The notes under the pieces are model-generated. The model was not told the DNA's origin and ran no database searches. It saw only the letters and a program-made list of their open reading frames with translations. A DNA stretch of 64,000 bases from Halomonas sp. (GTDB lineage Bacteria; Pseudomonadota; Gammaproteobacteria; Pseudomonadales; Halomonadaceae): positions 1 through 64,000 of the forward strand of contig NZ_JAJUFQ010000023.1 in NCBI RefSeq assembly GCF_029263665.1, read 5' to 3'. Made by a program: the position numbers and the translations under genes. Shown piece by piece: positions 16,741 to 24,399 of this stretch. Each line of letters opens with the position of its first letter. The first letter of the stretch is position 1.

Positions 16741-17718
16741 TCAACCCAGTCGCTCTTCCCTTGGCGTCATGCCAAAGTGGTTGCGATAAGCGGTGGAGAA
16801 ATGAGCGGCAGAGGAAAAACCTGTCTGCAGGGCAATTTCCCCCGCCGGCCGATCACTTTCGCGCAGCATGCGCCGGGCTTTCTGCAAGCGCAGGTCAAGG
16901 TAGTAGCGACTCGGCACTGACTTCAGGTATTTCTTGAACAAGCGCTCCAACTGACGGCGAGAGATTCCGAGATGTTCGGACAGTTCATGGGTGGTCAACG
17001 GCTCCTCAATATTGGCCTCCATCAACTGAACCGCCTCAATCAAGCTCTCCGGCGCATGGGCCAGGCGTGAACGCAAAGGCACCTGCTGAGGCTCATCGCC
17101 CATGCGGATGCGTTCCATGACGAAGTATTCCGAAATCCGCGTCGCCAGCGCCGGACCATGCTGACTCTCCACCAGGGTAATCATCATGTCCATGGCCGCA
17201 GTACCTCCACCACAGGTAATGCGATCGCGATCAATCTCGAACAGTTGCTGGGAAAGGCGCACTCGGGGATGAGCCTGTGCGAAGGCTTCAAAACGCTGCC
17301 AGGGCAATGTGGCATGATAGCCATCCAGTAGCCCTAGCCGCGCCAGCGCTTCCGTACCCCCACCTATTCCCCCCAGCACGACGCCAGCCGCCGCCAGGCG
17401 CTTCAGCCAGACCGCCAGTTCGTCGGGTATGCCTGCTGGCAGCTTGGCCGGCCCGCAGACCAGCACCATGTCAGGCTGTACCGGAGATTCGTCAATGGAG
17501 GCTTTAGGCAGCAAGGTCTGCTGTGAAGCACTGGTCACCGCCTCGCCTGCGCAGGAATAACTGGTCAGGCGATAGAGTGTCTTGCCATACAACAGGTTGG
17601 CCACATGCAGAGGTTCCGTGGCACAGGCTTGGGCCAGCAGGGAGAACCCCGGCATCACCACAATTCCCACCTGGCGCATTAAAGCCGGTGAACGCGTGGT
17701 GATCGAAGGGTTGGGCAT
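16741..17718 (-). CDS. GlxA-type AraC-family transcription regulator
   Basis: 325 residues. The N-terminal DJ-1/class I amidotransferase-like sensor domain (QVGIVVMPGFSLLAQACATEPLHVANLL, residues about 15-190) precedes the AraC DNA-binding domain with two helix-turn-helix units (TTHELSEHLGISRRQLERLFKKYLKSVPSRYYLDLRL-type sequence; IALQTGFSSAAHFSTAYRNHFGMTPREER). GlxA-type regulators such as GbdR and CdhR activate breakdown of quaternary amines in pseudomonads, so control of the nearby BCCT-lyase operon is conceivable, but this gene is one gene removed and same-strand, so the link is speculative. Confidence 0.88.
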   Translation of the reverse strand: MPNPSITTRSPALMRQVGIVVMPGFSLLAQACATEPLHVANLLYGKTLYRLTSYSCAGEAVTSASQQTLLPKASIDESPVQPDMVLVCGPAKLPAGIPDELAVWLKRLAAAGVVLGGIGGGTEALARLGLLDGYHATLPWQRFEAFAQAHPRVRLSQQLFEIDRDRITCGGGTAAMDMMITLVESQHGPALATRISEYFVMERIRMGDEPQQVPLRSRLAHAPESLIEAVQLMEANIEEPLTTHELSEHLGISRRQLERLFKKYLKSVPSRYYLDLRLQKARRMLRESDRPAGEIALQTGFSSAAHFSTAYRNHFGMTPREERLG

Positions 17719-17806
17719 GGGGAAATCTCAAAATGATGCTGGCGATAAACCCATTCTACGTTAGCCGAGCGCATACATCAGCGCTGTTTCACTTTGTGCA
17801 TAATGC

Positions 17807-17834
17807 ACACCGCCGGAAGCATATCCGGCGGTGT
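17807..17834 (-). terminator. stem-loop after fabV
   Basis: ACACCGCCGG and CCGGCGGTGT pair perfectly over 10 bp around an 8-nt loop, 73 bp past the fabV stop. On the minus strand it is followed by GCATTATGCAC with no clean T-run, so it is a probable but not ideal terminator. Confidence 0.6.
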
Positions 17835-17906
17835 ATAAGAAGCGTGGCTCAATCGATACCGGTCACAAGCAGGTTGCGTCATCAGGTGCTTGCCATGGGG
17901 CTGGCC

Positions 17907-19106
17907 TTACAGCTGAACGACGTCGAAATTCACCTCTGGATTGACATCTGCATCGTAGTCGACGTCCTTGCGCTCGAAGCCGAACAGCTTGAGGAACTCA
18001 TGCTTGTAGCCGGCATAGTCGGTAATGGTGGACAGGTTCTCGGTAGTGACCTTGGCCCACAAGTCCTTGCACGCCTGCTGGACATCGTCACGCAGCTCCC
18101 AGTCGTCCAGACGCAGACGGCCATGGTCATCGGTCGCCAGGCCCAGACCACCGTAGAGACGCTCACCGAACAGGCGATTGAGCTGCTCGATGGTACCTTC
18201 GTGGATATCCTGCTCCTTCATGATCTTGTAGACCATGGCGATATACAGCGGCATCACCGGAATGGCGGCACTGGCCTGGGTCACTACCGACTTCAGCACG
18301 GCCACGTTGGCACCGCCACCGCTGGCCTTGAGGGACTCATCAATGGCAGCCGCAGCACGGTCCAGGTCTTCCTTGGCCTTGCCCAATGCTCCATGCCAGT
18401 AGATCGGCCAGGTGATTTCAGTACCGATATAGCTGAAGGCCACACTGCGGGCGCCTTCAGCCAGCACACCGGCTTCGGCCAGAGCCTTGATCCACAGTTC
18501 CCAATCCTGGCCACCCATCACCGCGATGGTATCTTCGATTTCCTGCTCGGTAGCCGGCTCCACCGATGCCTCGATGATGGTGTCCTTGTTGGTGTCGATG
18601 GCCGTTGCCGTGTAGGTCTCGCCAATGGGCTTGAGGCTGGAACGCTTGAGCTCTCCTGTGTCCGGCAGTTTGCGTACCGGAGATGCCAGGGAATAGACCA
18701 CCAGGTCGACCTGTCCCATATCCTGCTTGATCAGTTCAATGGCCTTGTCACGAGCTTCATTGGAGAAGGCATCGCCATTGATGGACTTGCTGTACAGCCC
18801 TTCGGCCTTGGCAAACTTGTCAAAAGCGGCAGCGTTGTACCAACCTGCAGTACCCGGCCTGCTTTCGGTGCCTGGCTTTTCGAAGAACACCCCGAGAGTG
18901 TCAGCTCCATAGCCAAAGGCGGCGGTGATACGCGCAGACAGGCCATAGCCACTGGATGCTCCGATCACCAGCACCTTCTTCGGCCCCTTGGACGTATCGA
19001 GACCACGGGCACGTGTCGCCTCGATCTGCTCGAGAACATTCTTCTCGCAGCCGACAGGATGGGTTGTGGTGCAGATAAAACCGCGGACCTTGGGCTTGAT
19101 GATCAC
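17907..19106 (-). CDS. fabV: trans-2-enoyl-ACP/CoA reductase FabV
   Basis: 399 residues, the usual FabV length. Seen: MIIKPKVRGFICTTTHP, HPVGCEKNVLEQIE, the NADH-binding KVLVIGASSGYGLSARITAAFG, FFEKPG, DLVVYSLASPVRK and the active-site Y-x8-K segment SYIGTEITWPIYWHGALGKAK. It carries out the last step of each fatty-acid elongation cycle. FabV enzymes are known to resist triclosan better than FabI. Monocistronic by spacing; the promoter region holds a tandem 16-bp repeat (19183-19214). Confidence 0.97.
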   Translation of the reverse strand: MIIKPKVRGFICTTTHPVGCEKNVLEQIEATRARGLDTSKGPKKVLVIGASSGYGLSARITAAFGYGADTLGVFFEKPGTESRPGTAGWYNAAAFDKFAKAEGLYSKSINGDAFSNEARDKAIELIKQDMGQVDLVVYSLASPVRKLPDTGELKRSSLKPIGETYTATAIDTNKDTIIEASVEPATEQEIEDTIAVMGGQDWELWIKALAEAGVLAEGARSVAFSYIGTEITWPIYWHGALGKAKEDLDRAAAAIDESLKASGGGANVAVLKSVVTQASAAIPVMPLYIAMVYKIMKEQDIHEGTIEQLNRLFGERLYGGLGLATDDHGRLRLDDWELRDDVQQACKDLWAKVTTENLSTITDYAGYKHEFLKLFGFERKDVDYDADVNPEVNFDVVQL

Positions 19107-19182
19107 GACATACCTCTTCGTTCTACGCGGTTCCCTGCGAGAACCGCTTTACTCAAATAGGAAGTGGAAACCGCTTCCCTCT

Positions 19183-19214
19183 GTATTGATGCAATAACGT
19201 ATTGATGCAATAAC
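19183..19214. repeat. tandem 16-bp duplication upstream of fabV
   Basis: GTATTGATGCAATAAC occurs twice head-to-tail with no mismatch (19183-19198 and 19199-19214). Each copy holds the dyad ATTG-ATG-CAAT. It lies 77-108 bp upstream of the fabV start codon and could be a duplicated regulator site. Confidence 0.75.
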
Positions 19215-19314
19215 GCGTTAATGCGTCATTCTAGCGAGCCACGCCCGCGCTGTCCGCACTTGTGGTAACAAAGCCTCTGGTGCACCATCCCCTCCACCGC
19301 TCGAGGAGAAGTCT

Positions 19315-19701
19315 ATGGACGCACAAACCCTGGTCGATGAACGCGGCGAATTGTGGCTGGCCCTGGCCCCGCTGTGGCTGGAGCGAGAGCCCCGTGAGGC
19401 CGATTATGCCCGCATGGTAGAAGTCATCACCCGTCACGACATCAGCCTGACGGAACTGGAGTGGATCTTCCGCCTGGAGCTGGCACCTGTGCTATCGCGC
19501 TCGCAGATGTCAGTAGCTGGCGAATGGAGAAAGTTTGACGACCTGCAACTGATGAGACGTCTGGTCGCCCATAACCTGCGGCTCAAGGGCTGGCGACGCA
19601 AGACCTGGGCACTGTTTTCGGGGCTGACCACCATGATGACACGTCACCGCTTCAACGAGCTGATAGAGCGTGTCGCTGTTGCGCGCGGCGAGACCGACTA
19701 G
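19315..19701 (+). CDS. conserved-looking hypothetical protein
   Basis: 128 residues, starting at ATG 19315 with CGAGGAGAAG upstream. It is highly charged and helical (LWLALAPLWLEREPREADYARMVEVIT, LRLKGWRRKTWALFSGL), with no signal peptide and no cysteines. The ribosome site and coding-like codon use support a real gene. I do not recognise a characterised family; small helical proteins of this kind occur as domains of unknown function in Halomonas and Pseudomonas. It overlaps the convergent gpx-like gene by 4 bp at the stops. Confidence 0.7.
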   Translation: MDAQTLVDERGELWLALAPLWLEREPREADYARMVEVITRHDISLTELEWIFRLELAPVLSRSQMSVAGEWRKFDDLQLMRRLVAHNLRLKGWRRKTWALFSGLTTMMTRHRFNELIERVAVARGETD

Positions 19702-20189
19702 GCGATAGGCTCATCCAATGCTTCCTCCAATACCACCAGCATGGCATCAGCCCCATCCCTCGGAGCAAAGCGCCGGATCACCCGGCCGTCTCGTGCCACC
19801 AGAAACTTGGTGAAATTCCACTTGATCGCCCGGGTCCCCATCACGCCTGGGGCGGCCTCCTTGAGTTCACGAAACAGAGGATGCGTCAGGGAACCATTGA
19901 CAGCCACCTTTTCCATCAAAGGAAACGTCACGCCGTACTGGCGTTCACCAAAAGCACAGAACATTTCAGCAGACTCTGGCGACTGACGACCAAACTGATT
20001 GCAGGGAAACCCCAGTACGGTGAAGCCACGTTCGCGGTGCTCACGGTATAGCGCTTCCAGTTCAGCCAATTGCGGAGTGAAACCACATTTGCTGGCCACA
20101 TTGACGATCAACAGCACTTGCCCCCTCAAGGCCCGCAAGTTGAAGGGCTCGCCGCTATGGGTGCGGCATTCATGATCATGTACGCTCAT
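19698..20189 (-). CDS. glutathione peroxidase-family thiol peroxidase
   Basis: 163 residues from ATG 20189 (the upstream GTG at 20201 overlaps the Shine-Dalgarno region). Peroxidatic cysteine motif NVASKCGFTPQ, the Gln of FPCNQFGRQSPES and the Trp of IKWNFTKFLV complete the catalytic tetrad of non-selenium GPX enzymes of the BtuE type, which reduce hydroperoxides, usually with thioredoxin. The start lies 5 bp after the Nudix stop, so the two form an operon. Confidence 0.93.
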   Translation of the reverse strand: MSVHDHECRTHSGEPFNLRALRGQVLLIVNVASKCGFTPQLAELEALYREHRERGFTVLGFPCNQFGRQSPESAEMFCAFGERQYGVTFPLMEKVAVNGSLTHPLFRELKEAAPGVMGTRAIKWNFTKFLVARDGRVIRRFAPRDGADAMLVVLEEALDEPIA

Positions 20190-20194
20190 CTGAA

Positions 20195-20743
20195 TCACCA
20201 CCTTTCCCGCTCGCGCAACAGGCGCACAGCAAGCAGAGTATCCGGCGTCACCTCAGGCAGGGCCATGGCTTCATCAGGCTCGACCCAGAATGCCTGGGCC
20301 ACTTCTTCTTCTTGCAGCTCCAGCGGGCCATCATGGATCACCCCATAGACACTACCGAAGATATGATGGCCATCCTGGCGGTAAACAAACGCCAACTCTT
20401 TGCCCAGTTTCACTTTTCTAATGCCTAGCTCTTCAGCCAGTTCCCGCTCTGCAGAATGGCGCACTGCCTCTCCGGCACATACCACCCCCCCTGCTGCCAG
20501 GTCGATACCGCCGGGAAACACTTCCTTCTGCAGCGTCCGGCGCTGAGCACATAGCTGTCCTGAAGAGTTACGCACCACGATATAGGTTGCACGGTGCCAA
20601 TAGCTCATGCGTCGCATTTGCGCACGCCATGCACTGCCGCACGGTCGGTTGCGGGCGTCGACCAACTGGATCCGCTCCCTGGCGGTCACCTGGCTGACAG
20701 ATGCCTCAGCGACGTTGGCGGCAACAATGCTATCCATGGACAT
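20195..20743 (-). CDS. Nudix hydrolase, YfcD-like
   Basis: About 182 residues from ATG 20743 (GGAG 7 nt upstream; earlier ATGs lack a site). The Nudix box is intact: GGVVCAGEAVRHSAERELAEELGI. YWHRATYIVVRNSSGQLCAQRRT, FPGGIDLAAGG and LQEEEVAQAFWVEPDEA follow E. coli YfcD, a relative of isopentenyl-diphosphate isomerase and mutator-type hydrolases whose substrate is not established. It is followed at once by the peroxidase gene, suggesting a shared stress role. Confidence 0.9.
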   Translation of the reverse strand: MSMDSIVAANVAEASVSQVTARERIQLVDARNRPCGSAWRAQMRRMSYWHRATYIVVRNSSGQLCAQRRTLQKEVFPGGIDLAAGGVVCAGEAVRHSAERELAEELGIRKVKLGKELAFVYRQDGHHIFGSVYGVIHDGPLELQEEEVAQAFWVEPDEAMALPEVTPDTLLAVRLLRERERW

Positions 20744-20846
20744 GGTAAGGCTCCGTGCAAAAGCCATCAGACTACCCGCGCTGCGCAAATGCGTCACCTG
20801 CTTGTATGCAGGATCACTTTGACCTCTCGTAACTCGCGACCCATGC

Positions 20847-20943
20847 TCAAGAAAGCACAGTCAAGAAAGCATACCTATATCTAGACAGCATACTTGAATC
20901 CAGAACGCATCTTTGAATCTAGGAGCATACTTATGAAAGCACG
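20847..20943. repeat. cluster of short direct repeats upstream of aidB
   Basis: TCAAGAAAGCA occurs at 20847-20857 and 20861-20871. A degenerate unit GCATACTTGAATC recurs at 20888, 20907 (GCATCTTTGAATC) and 20925 (GCATACTTATGAA), roughly every 19 bp. AAAGCAC/AAAGCAT occurs three times. The gap 20744-20994 holds no other feature. Binding sites for the divergent genes are possible. Confidence 0.5.
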
Positions 20944-20994
20944 TCCTCATGAAAATGCTCTTTCATAACAGCATAGTTCCAGGAGGGCTCCTCC

Positions 20995-22698
20995 ATGTCC
21001 AAGGATGCCGACCGAGCCGATAGTCGCGAAACGCATGAGTCGGGCGACCATGCTCCTCGCGAATACCTTGCCACACACGAGGTGGCCAATCAGCCCTGTA
21101 TTGGCGGAGACTTCAATGCGTTCAGTGATGATATGCCCCTGCGCCACCTGGCGGCCAGGGAAGCTCCGGAATGGGTCATCCAACACCTCACCACTCTGGG
21201 GCAGCAGGTCGGCAGCAATGACGTTCAGGCTCTGGGAGAAACCGCCAACCGTCACCCTCCAGAACTTCACCTTTTCGACCGTTATGGCCGACGCCTGGAC
21301 GAAGTGTACTACCACCCTGCCTATCACGCGCTGATGCGGCTTGCCATCGGCCATGGCATTCATTCCATCGCTTGGCGGGAAGAAGGTCGCGGTGGGCATC
21401 AGGCCCATATCGCAGGCCTTTACCTGATGACCCAGGCAGAAGCCGGTGTATGTTGCCCTGTCACCATGACCCACGCGGCATTACCCGTATTGCGCCAGGA
21501 CACCCGACTCCCGGCGCTCTGGACACAGGGTCTGATGTCAATCGACTACGACCCTCGACCACTACCCGCCACGGCCAAGAAGGGACTGACCTTCGGCATG
21601 GCAATGACCGAGAAGCAAGGGGGGAGTGATGTTCGCACCAACACCACCCGGGCCGAGGCCTGCGAGGATGGCTGGAGACTCGTCGGGCACAAGTGGTTCT
21701 GCAGCGCTCCCATGTCCGATGCCTTCCTGACCCTGGCCCAGCATGATGAAGGCCTGAGCTGCTTCATGGTGCCACGCTTTTCCTCAGACGGTGAGCGCAA
21801 CCCCATGGAGATCCAGAGGCTCAAGGACAAGTGCGGCAATCGCTCCAATGCCTCCGCTGAAATTGAATACCTCTACGCCTGGGCACAACCCATTGGCGAA
21901 CCCGGGCGTGGCATTGCCACCATTCTGGAAATGGTACAGCAGACCCGCCTGGATGCGGCCACCGCCCCCATAGGCATGATGCGTCAGGCATGGCGCGAAG
22001 TCTGGCATCATCTCAACCAGCGCACAGCCTTTGGCGCGACGCTGACACGGCAACCCCTGATGCGCATTCTGCTTGCCGATATGGCGCTGGAAATTGAAGC
22101 CGGCCTTGCCTTGTGCCTGCGCACTGCACGCGCCTTTGATCGCGCCAGCCAGGGAGACCGTCACGAAGCGGCCCTGGCCCGACTGCTGCCCAGCCTGGCA
22201 AAGTATTGGCACAACAAGCGCGGCCCAGGGTTCATGGCAGAAGCCATGGAGTGCCTGGGCGGTATCGGTTATGTCGAGGAAGCACCACTGGCACGGCTAT
22301 ATCGCGAGGCCCCGGTCAACTCCATCTGGGAAGGCTCGGGTAATGTCATCTGCCTGGATGTGCTACGTGTGCTGGCACGCCATCCCGAGTCTATCGATGC
22401 ATTACGCCAGGAGTTCGCCCCGATCCACCACCAAAGCTCGGTCCTGGACCGTGCCCTCGGTGCACTTGAATGCGAACTTCCGGCCCCGGTGGAAGACCTG
22501 CTGCCACGGGCACGCTGGATCACTCAGCGCCTGGCCCAATGCTTTCAGGCTAGGTTGTTGCTCGAGCATTCGCCGTCATACATTGCTGAAGCATATTGTC
22601 GTTCGCGCCTCGGCAACGAGGCCAGTCCCGCCTATGGCGTGTTACCTAGAGGCACCTCGGTTGACGAGATCCTGCAACGCGCCATCCCTGCCGCTTGA
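20995..22698 (+). CDS. aidB: acyl-CoA dehydrogenase-family protein AidB
   Basis: 567 residues. It follows E. coli AidB throughout: NQPCIGGDFNAFSDD, LGETANRHPPELHLFDRYGRRLDEV, CCPVTMTHAALPVLR, GLTFGMAMTEKQGGSDVRTNTTRAE, RLKDKCGNRSNASAEIEY, CLGGIGYVEE and EAPVNSIWEGSGNVICLDVLRV. The family is a FAD-binding DNA-interacting protein induced by alkylating agents. The N terminus is about 25 residues longer than E. coli AidB and rich in charged residues. An AGGAGGG site precedes ATG 20995. Divergent from the Nudix-peroxidase pair, which also suits a stress context. Confidence 0.93.
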   Translation: MSKDADRADSRETHESGDHAPREYLATHEVANQPCIGGDFNAFSDDMPLRHLAAREAPEWVIQHLTTLGQQVGSNDVQALGETANRHPPELHLFDRYGRRLDEVYYHPAYHALMRLAIGHGIHSIAWREEGRGGHQAHIAGLYLMTQAEAGVCCPVTMTHAALPVLRQDTRLPALWTQGLMSIDYDPRPLPATAKKGLTFGMAMTEKQGGSDVRTNTTRAEACEDGWRLVGHKWFCSAPMSDAFLTLAQHDEGLSCFMVPRFSSDGERNPMEIQRLKDKCGNRSNASAEIEYLYAWAQPIGEPGRGIATILEMVQQTRLDAATAPIGMMRQAWREVWHHLNQRTAFGATLTRQPLMRILLADMALEIEAGLALCLRTARAFDRASQGDRHEAALARLLPSLAKYWHNKRGPGFMAEAMECLGGIGYVEEAPLARLYREAPVNSIWEGSGNVICLDVLRVLARHPESIDALRQEFAPIHHQSSVLDRALGALECELPAPVEDLLPRARWITQRLAQCFQARLLLEHSPSYIAEAYCRSRLGNEASPAYGVLPRGTSVDEILQRAIPAA

Positions 22699-22703
22699 GA
22701 GGT

Positions 22704-23312
22704 TCATCCCAGCACGACCCGAATGGCAATACCGAGCAACAAGACGCCTGTAATACGGTTGATCCAGTGAGCCCGGGCCTGCAGCCATGGCAGGACACGA
22801 GAATGAGACAGGCCCAGCGCCACCAGGATATACCAGCCGCCATCAATGACCATGGCCGTCAGCACGATGATCGCGCGCTGTCCAGCGTCCATGTCAGGCG
22901 TCACAAACTGGCTGAGCAGTGCCACGAAGAACAGGATCAGCTTGGGGTTGGCCAGCGCTACCATCAGCCCATCCCTGGCCGCCCCCCCCATGCTGGTCTG
23001 TGCAGCCTGAGCATGTAGCGCTCCCCCACGCCCTGCCCGCAGAGCCTTGATGCCCAGCCAGGCGAGATAGATGGCACCGCCCCAGGTGATCACCTGAAAG
23101 AAGGCAGGATGTCGCTCGATCACCGCCCCCAACCCCCAGACCGTCAGCAACGCGTAGAGGCCGACGCCAAAGGCATGAGCCACGCCAGCGATGACTCCTG
23201 GAGTTCGACCGCCCCCCAAGGTGTGACGTAATACCATGGCCAGGCTGGGGCCTGGCGACATCGCTCCCATGGCGCAGATGGCGGCCAAGGACATCCACAG
23301 TGATAGCGGCAT
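22704..23312 (-). CDS. LysE/RhtB-family amino-acid exporter
   Basis: 202 residues with six predicted membrane segments. The LysE family N-terminal signature MSPGPSLAMVLRHTLGGGRTPGVIAGVAHAFGVG and ALANPKLILFFVALLSQFV are clear. The family exports amino acids such as threonine, homoserine or leucine; the substrate cannot be told. Convergent with aidB (5 bp between stops). Not clearly linked to the GntR gene 103 bp upstream. Confidence 0.9.
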   Translation of the reverse strand: MPLSLWMSLAAICAMGAMSPGPSLAMVLRHTLGGGRTPGVIAGVAHAFGVGLYALLTVWGLGAVIERHPAFFQVITWGGAIYLAWLGIKALRAGRGGALHAQAAQTSMGGAARDGLMVALANPKLILFFVALLSQFVTPDMDAGQRAIIVLTAMVIDGGWYILVALGLSHSRVLPWLQARAHWINRITGVLLLGIAIRVVLG

Positions 23313-23415
23313 GAACGTTCGTTCCTCGTTGATTCCCTATAACGAAAACGTAAGCGTAACACCACTTCACGGACAGGTAGATCATCACAAGGTCATGAGC
23401 GAGCGCACGGCAGCA

Positions 23416-24120
23416 TCAGCAGGCCTCGGCCTCTCCGTCATTGCGCTCGTGGACAGCATCATCCTTGCTGCCCCCATTGGCATACTTCATCCAGGTCTTG
23501 CCCAGGTGATGGCGCAGCTCTCGGCCAACCCGATCAGCATCGCGTTCGGCAAACGCGGCCATGATGGCCTCGTGTTCCCCCATCGCAACCTGCCACTTGT
23601 CGCTCTTCTCATTGGACAGGTAGCGCACCCGGTACAGCTGGCGGCTGAGATTAGCATGCATCTCGATCAGGGAGGCATTTCCCGACAGCGCCACGATACG
23701 GTTATGGATGTCCTGGTTGAGCCGAAAATAATTCTGCCGGTCACGACGTAGAAAAGCGGCCTTCATCTCATAGTGCATGGCCTGCAGCTCGGCAATGTCA
23801 TCATCACTGGCATTGCAGCACGCCAGTTCCGCGGCTGCCTGCTCAAGCACACTCAATACATATGCCTTTTCCTGCATATCACGTGGGCTTACATCAGCGA
23901 CCACGGCACCACGATGCGGCAACAACACCACCAGCCCTTCCGTGGCCAAGATCTTCAGCGCCTCGCGCATGGGTGTCCTCGACACCTGTAGCTCCTTGGC
24001 CAGTGTTCGCTCAGGCAAACGCTGTCCCGGCTGAAAATGATCCATCACGATATGTTCGCGAAGATAATTGGCAACCTTCTCCACCAGGCCTGAATGCCCG
24101 ATCTGCTGTTCCTCTTCCAT
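23416..24120 (-). CDS. GntR-family (FCD/FadR type) transcription regulator
   Basis: 234 residues from ATG 24120, chosen for GAGGTG 9 nt upstream; the first ATG at 24162 would add 14 residues but its codon lies inside an operator-like palindrome. Winged helix: LREHIVMDHFQPGQRLPERTLAKELQVSRTPMREALKILATEGLVVLLPHRGAVVA. The FCD sensor domain keeps its metal/ligand histidines (RLNQDIHNRI, MGEHEAIMAAF, RHHLGKT). It is divergent from a SAF-domain dehydrogenase and a TctCBA transporter, which it probably represses until an organic acid binds. Four TGGCATACCA-type palindromes surround the divergent promoters. Confidence 0.93.
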   Translation of the reverse strand: MEEEQQIGHSGLVEKVANYLREHIVMDHFQPGQRLPERTLAKELQVSRTPMREALKILATEGLVVLLPHRGAVVADVSPRDMQEKAYVLSVLEQAAAELACCNASDDDIAELQAMHYEMKAAFLRRDRQNYFRLNQDIHNRIVALSGNASLIEMHANLSRQLYRVRYLSNEKSDKWQVAMGEHEAIMAAFAERDADRVGRELRHHLGKTWMKYANGGSKDDAVHERNDGEAEAC

Positions 24121-24155
24121 CCAGGTCGTCACCTCGCTTCGAGAATATTCAAATA

Positions 24156-24167
24156 ATGGCATACCAC
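24156..24167. promoter_or_regulatory. GntR operator candidate 1
   Basis: ATGGCATACCAC, a near-perfect dyad of the TGGTATACCA class bound by FCD-type GntR regulators. It lies 36 bp before the preferred GntR start, implying autoregulation. Confidence 0.65.
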
Positions 24168-24291
24168 TTCTAACACTGGCAATTTAACCCACCTTCTATT
24201 CTTGATTTATTTTCCTTTGTTTTCACGGCGGTAAGTAAGAAAAGCCGGAATACTAAACCAAAGTCGGTAGCTCGCTTCATTGACCACCAAA

Positions 24292-24303
24292 ATGGCATAC
24301 CAT
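24292..24303. promoter_or_regulatory. GntR operator candidate 2
   Basis: ATGGCATACCAT, the best copy, sits in the middle of the 279-bp divergent intergenic region, about 97 bp before the SAF-domain gene start. Confidence 0.7.
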
Positions 24304-24399
24304 TACATTTCCCATAGGAACATTGCCCGATACAGATCATCAAAAAGCCTCGCAGAACATCCTGCCTCTTGGCGAACAAGGTTGGAGAACCACTAAATA

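Noticed and set aside
17733..19160. 475-codon open frame on the plus strand
   Set aside because: It is antisense to fabV, whose protein is unmistakable; the plus frame is His/Gln-rich with no recognisable motif, as expected of a codon-bias shadow.
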